DNA of 11,558 bases, taken from NCBI GenBank assembly GCA_031282485.1, contig JAITDQ010000071.1:1-11558 (forward strand), given 5' to 3'. A model generated the notes under the pieces. That model had not been told where the DNA came from, made no database searches, and was given only the letters and a program-made list of their open reading frames with translations. This document shows, piece after piece, positions 6,223 to 11,558 of this stretch (its first letter is position 1; the number at the start of each line of letters is the position of its first letter). Source of the DNA: Tannerella sp. (lineage in GTDB: Bacteria > Bacteroidota > Bacteroidia > Bacteroidales > Tannerellaceae). The translations under genes and the position numbers were made by a program.

Positions 6223-7254
6223 TCATTTTTTGTGATTTTTTGCAGTAGACAACATGCCGCATGCGGCAAAAATGTCTTCTCCGCGTGAAGTTCTCACCGT
6301 ACTTATGATACCGCAGGCGTTTAACTGATCCCGGAACGACGTCATTTTCCACTCGCTGCTGCTTTTCAGTTCTACGCCCGGAATGGCATGGAAGCGTATC
6401 AGGTTGACGCGGCAGTCGATACCTTTGAGCAGTTTGGCCAGATCTTTTGCGTGGCGTTCGGTGTCGTTCACGCCTTCGAACATGATGTATTCGAACGAGA
6501 CCCTTCGCTGGTGGGAGAAGTCGTATTGATGCAGTAAATCGATGATACCGTCTATATGATACGTTTTCTCGACCGGCATGAGTGACAGTCTTTCTTCGTG
6601 ATACGGGGAATGGAGGCTGATTGCCAGATGACACCTGCTTTCTTCGAGGAATCGTTTTAAACCGGGCATTATCCCGACGGTTGATACGGTGATCCGTTTC
6701 GGGCTCCATGCATAGCCGTATGGAGCCGTTAAGATTTCGAGCGCTTTGAATAACTCGTCCGCATTGTCGAGCGGTTCGCCCATTCCCATAAAGACGATGT
6801 TTGTCAGCCCGTCGTTTTCGGGTATTGCCTGTATCTGGTTGAGAATCCCGTTAGCCGTAAGTTGTGCCGAGAATCCCTGCTTTCCCGTCATGCAGAACAG
6901 ACAGTTCATTTTGCATCCGACCTGCGACGAAACGCACAGTGTCGACCGGTCTTTCGACGGGATATAAACCGTTTCCACAAACCGGTTGCCGTCGCCTGCC
7001 GCAAACAGGTATTTCACCGTTCCGTCGGCCGAACGTACGCTTCCGGCCGGGGGCGTGATGCCTGTTTCGTAATATTCGGACAGCATGGCGCGTTTCGACG
7101 CGGCGATATTCGTCATCCCGTCTATGGTCGTTACTTTTTTCCCGTAAAGCCATTCCGCAAGCTGCGTTGCCGCATAGCCGGGTAACGATACGCGCGACGC
7201 TGCCGTTTTAAGTTCTTCGAGCGTCATACCCACCAGGTATTCTTTATTCTTCAT
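6223..7254 (-). CDS. rlmN: Dual-specificity 23S rRNA/tRNA adenine-C2 methyltransferase RlmN
   Basis: A 343-residue radical SAM enzyme that methylates C2 of A2503 in 23S rRNA (and A37 of some tRNAs in E. coli). The iron-sulfur motif is C114-x3-C118-x2-C121 (GCKMNCLFC). The two extra cysteines of the ping-pong mechanism are in place: C107 (TLCVSS), 7 residues before the cluster as in E. coli, and C332 (FAACGM), equivalent to E. coli C355. GMGEPL at 157-162 is the SAM-binding GGE-type motif; SLHSP (about 213-217) and YIMFEGVND (256-264) are further family blocks. The N-terminal helical domain (LAEWLYGKK, about 32-40) is complete. The ATG at 7254 is chosen over a TTG at 7287, whose extra residues would be encoded in the upstream hairpin. 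C107 and C332 together separate RlmN from catalytically divergent relatives; Cfr is possible only as a distant alternative. A hairpin and a -7 element lie immediately upstream. Confidence 0.96.
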   Translation of the reverse strand: MKNKEYLVGMTLEELKTAASRVSLPGYAATQLAEWLYGKKVTTIDGMTNIAASKRAMLSEYYETGITPPAGSVRSADGTVKYLFAAGDGNRFVETVYIPSKDRSTLCVSSQVGCKMNCLFCMTGKQGFSAQLTANGILNQIQAIPENDGLTNIVFMGMGEPLDNADELFKALEILTAPYGYAWSPKRITVSTVGIMPGLKRFLEESRCHLAISLHSPYHEERLSLMPVEKTYHIDGIIDLLHQYDFSHQRRVSFEYIMFEGVNDTERHAKDLAKLLKGIDCRVNLIRFHAIPGVELKSSSEWKMTSFRDQLNACGIISTVRTSRGEDIFAACGMLSTAKNHKK

Positions 7255-7259
7255 TATCA

Positions 7260-7267
7260 CAAAGTTA
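7260..7267 (-). promoter_or_regulatory. Candidate -7 promoter element immediately upstream of rlmN
   Basis: The - strand reads TAACTTTG, a perfect TAnnTTTG, ending only 5 nt before the rlmN ATG at 7254. A TTG at 7287-7285 is 17 nt further upstream, a little closer than the usual -33 spacing. If used, transcription would begin at or just before the start codon, giving a leaderless or nearly leaderless message. Support is one strong and one weak element. Confidence 0.4.
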
Positions 7268-7271
7268 TAAT

Positions 7272-7312
7272 AAAAGCTGTCGCACAATAAAATCCATTGA
7301 ACGACAGCTTTT
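7272..7312 (-). terminator. Two-part hairpin, probable terminator after the PpiD-like gene
   Basis: AAAAGCTGTCG (7272-7282) and CGACAGCTTTT (7302-7312) are perfect 11 bp inverted complements. Inside, CAAT (7285-7288) pairs with ATTG (7296-7299) around a 7 nt loop, separated from the outer stem by a 2x2 mismatch. In the - strand transcript the stem ends in UUUU followed by AUUAUAA, so it can act as an intrinsic terminator 24 nt after the stop of the PpiD-like gene. It lies between that stop and the rlmN start. The stem is only moderately GC-rich, and the symmetric A and T tails would also give CUUUU on the + strand. Confidence 0.65.
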
Positions 7313-7335
7313 GATTTGTTTATACGTGTTCCCGA

Positions 7336-9474
7336 TCAGTAAAAACGGATCCGGTTATCTTCAATATCCGCATTTTGCTGCATGTAGCGCAGGGCGAAAC
7401 TTCCTATACGGTACGAATTGTTGGCTTCCAGCATACTTTTCTGACTGCTTTCGTCGTAAGGCGTGTCATTCGTTGTACGGTTAACGACTTCAAATACATA
7501 AACGCCATTGTTACCGGCGATGGGTTCGCTTACCCTGTTCGGCGGGGAGAAGGTGATGTATGTATTTAATTTCGGTTCGACGCCAATGTTTGTAATGCGG
7601 GTTGTCCCCATTGTAATAAATTTCACGGTATCCGGATTAGCGGACATCGCCTCGGCATAAGCCGCAATGGAAGACAGGTTTTTTGCTTTCAGGCCGGCTG
7701 CAATTTCTTCCCCTTTTTTCTTTGCGGCAAGTTCGGCTTTCAGTTGTGGGGTAACGGATGCAAGTGACTGGTATCCTTTCGGCAGTTTGCCTTTATGGGC
7801 TGCGACTACGAAAGCGTTGTCACATTCGTTGATGTCCGAAATCCGGCCTTTTTTGTTGTTGAACGCCCAGCGGACAACCTGACGTGCGCCGGTGATGTTT
7901 CCGATAGTCATATCCGTACTGTAAACGCGTGCATTTGAAACCAAGTTATAACCGTTTTCCTTTGCGGCCGCTTCAATTTTTTCGACGCTGTTGTTATTGG
8001 CTATGAACTGGTTAAGGGTGTTGTAGAGCAGGCTGCGTGTTGCGGAACTGGGTGAAACCGTATATTCTATGTTGGCAACCTTATATTTGGGTACGTTTTT
8101 CGTTTTGTCGGTTACTTTCACGATATGTATTCCGTATGTCGATTTAACGACTGCGCACTGACCGACAGGCAGTGAGAATACCGTTTGCTTAAATTCCTCG
8201 TTAAGTCCCTGAAGCGCTCCTGCTTCCGTAAGCCAGCCGATTTCCCCGTTTTTTTCAACTAATTGGTCGGTAGAATGAGTCTGTACCAGTTCGGCAAAGT
8301 CCGCTCCGTTTTTAAGGAGGTTTAACAGGCTGTCGGCATAAACTCTGGTTTCCGCTTCCGTTGTGCGGGACGCAAGCAGTATTTCGGAAACATTGACCGA
8401 GTCGGGAGCTTCCGTTTTGTCGACGAGTTTCAGTATGCGGTATTTGTTATCTTTAAATATCGGGCCGTCAATGTCGCCGGTTTCAGCCGTTTTGACGAAG
8501 TCGATGATGTCGGCGTCTGTGCCGAAACCGTTGATGGAAAAGAATGCATTGATATATTTGCGTTCCGATTTTTCGTTTGTCAGGGCGGCTACGTTATCCG
8601 CCGTTTCCAGTTCGGCTTTTATCGCGTCCATTTCCCGGGACACTTTGTTATAATCCTCCTGACTGGGAACGATTTCTACGGCTATGTAATCGATAATGCA
8701 TGTTTCGTTTTGGCGGAACATTTCCTTGCGTTCTTTATACAGTTTTTCGATTTCGGAAGCCGGTACGCTGATCGTCGAATCCGCAACATTGGAAAACGGT
8801 TCCATTACATACACAATGTCGGAACTGACGGTCGAGTTGTTGAAGGCGTCTTTGGCTTCGATCGAGTTTGCCACAACCGCCTTATCTAATAATGTAAGAT
8901 ATTTTTCCGTCATACGGTTGCGTTTTATGTTTTTCTCCCAGAACAACCACAACATTTTATACTGCAAAAGCTGCGCCTGTACGTTTTCCGGGTAGCTTTC
9001 AATGTTTTTTATCTGATTAAGCAAGTTTATCAGCGCTGTTCTGTCGAATGTGCCGGTTTCCGGGTTTTGGAACATCGGTAATTGAAGGAGTATCGGCGAA
9101 ATATTTTCGCCTTCGACCATATCCGTCATTTCTTCGGTAGTAATAAGCATGCCCAGTTTGTCAAGGCGCGGGACAAGTACGTTCTCCATTACGACGTCAT
9201 CATAAACGGCCTGACGGATTTGATTTACGTACGTTTCATTGAGGCTTGTCGTCCCCATTTGAAGCTGGTAAACGTCCGTCAATTCTTTCTCGCGGGCCAG
9301 ATAATCCTGATAGTCGATTGCGTTACCGTTAACAACAATGACGTTATTTTGGTTTCTGTTGATAAAAGAAGAACCTGAATTTAAAAGGTCTCCTATGATA
9401 AAAGCAAATAAGGCCAGACCTACGACGGTGACCAAAAGACCAGCTTTTTTTCTGATTTTTTCCAGTGTTGCCAT
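7336..9474 (-). CDS. Membrane-anchored parvulin-type peptidyl-prolyl isomerase (PpiD/SurA-like)
   Basis: A 712-residue periplasmic folding factor anchored in the inner membrane. Residues 1-10 are positively charged (LEKIRKK), followed by one hydrophobic helix at about 12-29 (GLLVTVVGLALFAFIIGDLL), a signal anchor with no cleavage or lipobox site, as in E. coli PpiD. Residues about 45-210 are the SurA_N-type chaperone region (VNGNAIDYQDYLAREKEL, FQNPETGTFDRTALINLL). A parvulin domain lies at about 360-456 (VSEILLASR, ADFAELVQTHSTD, GEIGWLTE, VKSTYGIHIVKV). The C-terminal part, about 460-712, is a further chaperone-like region. Only one parvulin repeat is recognisable. PpiD length in E. coli is 623, so this protein is long but normal for the Bacteroidota family. 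It helps newly exported envelope proteins fold. It has its own promoter upstream and a hairpin after it, so it looks monocistronic, although LptC lies 159 nt upstream on the same strand. Confidence 0.92.
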   Translation of the reverse strand: MATLEKIRKKAGLLVTVVGLALFAFIIGDLLNSGSSFINRNQNNVIVVNGNAIDYQDYLAREKELTDVYQLQMGTTSLNETYVNQIRQAVYDDVVMENVLVPRLDKLGMLITTEEMTDMVEGENISPILLQLPMFQNPETGTFDRTALINLLNQIKNIESYPENVQAQLLQYKMLWLFWEKNIKRNRMTEKYLTLLDKAVVANSIEAKDAFNNSTVSSDIVYVMEPFSNVADSTISVPASEIEKLYKERKEMFRQNETCIIDYIAVEIVPSQEDYNKVSREMDAIKAELETADNVAALTNEKSERKYINAFFSINGFGTDADIIDFVKTAETGDIDGPIFKDNKYRILKLVDKTEAPDSVNVSEILLASRTTEAETRVYADSLLNLLKNGADFAELVQTHSTDQLVEKNGEIGWLTEAGALQGLNEEFKQTVFSLPVGQCAVVKSTYGIHIVKVTDKTKNVPKYKVANIEYTVSPSSATRSLLYNTLNQFIANNNSVEKIEAAAKENGYNLVSNARVYSTDMTIGNITGARQVVRWAFNNKKGRISDINECDNAFVVAAHKGKLPKGYQSLASVTPQLKAELAAKKKGEEIAAGLKAKNLSSIAAYAEAMSANPDTVKFITMGTTRITNIGVEPKLNTYITFSPPNRVSEPIAGNNGVYVFEVVNRTTNDTPYDESSQKSMLEANNSYRIGSFALRYMQQNADIEDNRIRFY

Positions 9475-9526
9475 TCTATAAATTAATTACGATTAATATT
9501 CAATAAATCAGCATATTTATGTCTTA

Positions 9527-9559
9527 CAAATATAAAGTGTGCTTGTTTAAGGGCACAAA
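9527..9559 (-). promoter_or_regulatory. Bacteroidota-type promoter for the PpiD-like gene
   Basis: On the - strand a -33 TTTG (9559-9556) is followed after 21 nt by TATATTTG (9534-9527), matching TTTG/TAnnTTTG in both sequence and spacing. The predicted start of transcription is near 9520, giving a leader of about 45 nt before the ATG at 9474. A second TAnnTTTG match, TACCTTTG (9563-9556), overlaps the -33 element but has no -33 of its own. Confidence 0.65.
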
Positions 9560-9585
9560 GGTATAAAAAAAATAAAAACGAGCAT

Positions 9586-9605
9586 AAAAAAAAACTCCTT
9601 TTTTT
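9586..9605 (-). terminator. Possible weak terminator after lptC
   Basis: Nine A residues (9586-9594), CTCC, and seven T residues (9599-9605). The - strand RNA would form a seven-pair A-U stem with a GGAG loop and end in a U-run. There is no GC in the stem, so it would be weak; it sits 28 nt after the lptC stop and just upstream of the next promoter, which is the right place. Confidence 0.25.
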
Positions 9606-9633
9606 CAAGAACTGCGTATACATTTCCCAAAAT

Positions 9634-10311
9634 TCACTGTTCATCGTTCGTTCGCAGCTCATTTATAGCCTCTCCTTCTTTCACGGGAACGGAATCTACC
9701 CTGTTTTCACCGGTGCGGCGTTGCAATTCTACGGGGAAGTCCGCAGTGGTATTGAATATTTTGTATTCGCTCATATTCTCATTCGACTCGAAACCGATGC
9801 CCGTATTTATCCTTATATCGTCTCCCGTTCCTTCCGTTATTTTTATAAACGAATCGGAATAGATGATTCCTTTGTTATTGTCCCAGAACATTTGGGAGGT
9901 TTCGAAGCGTACGCCATCCGTATTTGAAATGTCGACATTGCCGTCCAACTGCCACAGGTTGCGCCGTTGAAAATAGCGGGCGGTATCGGCTTTGACGGTT
10001 GCTTCCATATTAAAGGTCGTGTCGAATTTTTCGAGATAGAAGCCGTCGGGGAAATACTGGTAAGGTTCGGATGCTTTACCGAATAAGAGCCACGTGGCGG
10101 CTACGACCTTAAATCGTGTGATGCCGGAATCGGATATAAACGTTTCGACATCTGTTTCTTTCAGTGTATACGAAGTCTGGGGGTCGAATGTGATATCCAC
10201 CAATTCCTTTTTTTCACCGCCGCAGGAAACCAGAAAATTGAAAGGCATAACAACCGCTATAAGAGCGATTGCCATGCCTTTTAAATGATTTATCCCGCTG
10301 TGATTCATCAT
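9634..10311 (-). CDS. lptC: LPS export ABC transporter periplasmic protein LptC (lipoprotein form)
   Basis: A 225-residue protein of the LptC/YrbK family, the periplasmic part of the Lpt bridge that passes lipopolysaccharide from LptB2FG to LptA. The N-terminus has a hydrophobic stretch (about 12-27) ending in FLVSC, with C30 as a probable lipidation site; E. coli LptC instead keeps a transmembrane anchor, whereas lipoprotein forms are usual in Bacteroidota as I recall. The mature part shows the beta-strand LptC/OstA pattern: SYTLKETDVETFISDSGITRFKVVA (about 47-71), YQYFPDGFYLEKFD (about 84-97), ATVKADTARYFQRRNLWQLDGNVDISN (about 103-129), VRFETSQMFWD (about 133-143), IRINTGIGFESNENMSEYKIFN (about 167-188). 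The ATG at 10311 is followed directly by another ATG at 10308; either may be used. It begins 21 nt after the TPR gene ends, so the two are probably cotranscribed. None of the other lpt genes is in the window. Confidence 0.85.
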   Translation of the reverse strand: MMNHSGINHLKGMAIALIAVVMPFNFLVSCGGEKKELVDITFDPQTSYTLKETDVETFISDSGITRFKVVAATWLLFGKASEPYQYFPDGFYLEKFDTTFNMEATVKADTARYFQRRNLWQLDGNVDISNTDGVRFETSQMFWDNNKGIIYSDSFIKITEGTGDDIRINTGIGFESNENMSEYKIFNTTADFPVELQRRTGENRVDSVPVKEGEAINELRTNDEQ

Positions 10312-10332
10312 GTATGTGGAAAGAACCCGTTT

Positions 10333-11558
10333 TTATCTGATTTTTACCGTTTCTCCAATCCATCCTCCGATTGAGAAGTTACTGCCGTTGTCGATGTCCG
10401 GGTGCATGAATACTTCTTCTTTCGTAGGATAATATTTGATATAAGTGCTGATTAGTTTTCCGGCGTCTTCCGCAACGGAAGGATCCACCTGACGTGCTCT
10501 TTCGAGTTTGTCTACCACGGCATAATAAACGCATTTGGAGAGTACCGGGTCATCCGGAAAAGCGGTTTTCGCTCCTGCGGCGTAACATGTAGCAATCATG
10601 AGGTATGCGCGTCCGTAATCGGATTTTTCCGCAAGACATTTCAGGCTGAACTGTTTAGCTTTTATAAAGTTGTTTTGCTGTTGCGCCATGACCGCGATTG
10701 CATAGTAAAGTTCCGCTTTTATTTCGCTGTCTTCCGTCAGTGTTATTGCCTCGTTGTAGTATTTTTCGGCCGAGGCATAATCTTTTTCTTTGAATGCCTT
10801 ATTTCCAAGTCCCATAGCCGATTCTGCGACAGGTTCTATTTTGTGGGCATATTCGGAAGCGGTGAAAAAGGCGTCTGTTTCCCGGCAGTTCACGCGGCGC
10901 AGCAGCGTCAGCGTTTCTTTCAGGAAGTCAAGATTGTCTTTGTTTTGTTCAATTTTAACGCTGTATATGCTTTGCAGTATTTCGCAGTCGGCAGCGCCGC
11001 TTAATGTAAAGTTCTTTTCTATCTCTATTTTCCGGGCTGTCACGTTCTCTAAATCTTTTTCATTATTGGCCGCTTTGGCTGCTGCTATCTGCGTGTCAAG
11101 GATGGTGGAACACTTCAGAAAGTCGCTTACGTACTGATCTTTATATTTCTCCATGTCGCTTTGCGCTAATTTGAATGAAGCGAACATGTAGAGGGAAACC
11201 GCCAGCGGTTCCGTTTTTTCCTTAAATTCGTCGATCGCTTCGCCAGTCCATTTGTAGATTACGTTCGGATCCGTATCTTCTCCTTTCAGCTGGTTGTAGT
11301 TCTGCGCTTTACGTGAAATAATCCAGTCTTTCCCATACTGTTTGTCATCGCCGAAATATTTGATACGGTCATCATACAGTTTCATCAGGTCATTGATAAG
11401 CGCATCTTTTTTTGCCGCGTCTTTTTCTTCGGAAATTTGCCAGCTAATAATATTTACACCATAGACATAAATGTTTTTAGTAGAAGCCGGACATTCGTCG
11501 TAAACGAGTTTCCAGAATGGATAAGCGTCTTTGAAATTGTTCGATTTCGCATACGGGA
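10333..11558 (-). CDS. TPR-repeat protein, N-terminus beyond the window
   Basis: The frame is open from the stop at 10333 to the right edge, so the gene starts outside; 407 complete codons are visible. An internal ATG at 11385 is not the start, because codons upstream continue without a stop and carry conserved-looking sequence (PFWKLVYDECPASTKNIY). The protein is helical and contains tetratricopeptide-like repeats, clearest where AMGLGNKAFKEKDYASAEKY is followed by YNEAITL, then ELYYAIAVMAQQQNNFIKAKQFSLKCL and YGRAYLMIATCYAAG. A region rich in K, E and A (EKYKDQY...AAAKAANNEKDLENV) precedes them. TPR scaffolds mediate protein-protein contacts; no catalytic motif is seen. It ends in a distinctive GGWIGETVKIR tail. 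The location, directly upstream of lptC in the transcript, is what I recall for Bacteroidales genomes and suggests an envelope-assembly role, but the function is unknown. A signal peptide, if any, is out of view. Confidence 0.85.
   Translation of the reverse strand, partial: PYAKSNNFKDAYPFWKLVYDECPASTKNIYVYGVNIISWQISEEKDAAKKDALINDLMKLYDDRIKYFGDDKQYGKDWIISRKAQNYNQLKGEDTDPNVIYKWTGEAIDEFKEKTEPLAVSLYMFASFKLAQSDMEKYKDQYVSDFLKCSTILDTQIAAAKAANNEKDLENVTARKIEIEKNFTLSGAADCEILQSIYSVKIEQNKDNLDFLKETLTLLRRVNCRETDAFFTASEYAHKIEPVAESAMGLGNKAFKEKDYASAEKYYNEAITLTEDSEIKAELYYAIAVMAQQQNNFIKAKQFSLKCLAEKSDYGRAYLMIATCYAAGAKTAFPDDPVLSKCVYYAVVDKLERARQVDPSVAEDAGKLISTYIKYYPTKEEVFMHPDIDNGSNFSIGGWIGETVKIR

Noticed and set aside
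9547..9585. Twelve-residue hydrophobic frame on the - strand (MLVFIFFIPLCP) preceded by GGAG
   Set aside because: It is a reading of an A/T-run spacer that overlaps a promoter; the GGAG is the loop of the A-run/T-run element. No reason to think it is translated.
1..11558. Defence system, prophage, insertion sequence or CRISPR array
   Set aside because: All long frames are assigned to housekeeping, envelope or lipid families; no transposase, integrase, nuclease or tandem repeat-spacer pattern was seen, and no stretch over 300 bases lacks a gene.

Overview
The window looks like chromosomal DNA from a member of the Bacteroidales (Bacteroidota). The protein families point there: a DUF4837 lipoprotein beside pdxA and rlmN, an LptC lipoprotein next to a TPR protein, and a large membrane-anchored parvulin. 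Start codons lie in A/T-rich leaders, mostly without Shine-Dalgarno sequences. Several upstream regions carry the Bacteroidota -7 element TAnnTTTG, once with a well-spaced -33 TTTG. I see no tRNA, rRNA, transposase, integrase or CRISPR array.

Left end, + strand: the last 88 residues of an ABC-F ATPase very like EttA, then a secreted 3-keto-disaccharide hydrolase-domain (DUF1080) protein. It converges on everything to its right, which is on the - strand.

Centre, read right to left from about 6200 to 1046: DUF4837 lipoprotein, pdxA, a TagD-like cytidylyltransferase, an SDR oxidoreductase, a CDP-alcohol phosphatidyltransferase and a lysophospholipid-type acyltransferase. Gaps are at most 24 nt and two gene pairs overlap, so this is almost certainly one operon. 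The last four genes form a coherent cassette: activate an alcohol phosphate with CTP, reduce an intermediate, transfer the CDP-alcohol onto a lipid, and acylate. I infer a dedicated membrane-lipid headgroup pathway of unknown product; this is the most interesting part of the window. Two of its enzymes depart from textbook motifs (HFNH instead of HxGH in the cytidylyltransferase; one extra residue before the last aspartate of the CDP-alcohol transferase motif).

Right, also - strand: rlmN, preceded by a long two-part hairpin and a -7 element almost touching its start codon; a 712-residue SurA/PpiD-like periplasmic folding factor with its own good promoter; LptC; and a TPR protein that runs off the right edge. 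The PpiD-like, LptC and TPR proteins belong to envelope biogenesis, so much of the window concerns the cell envelope, with pdxA (vitamin B6) and rlmN/ettA (translation) alongside.
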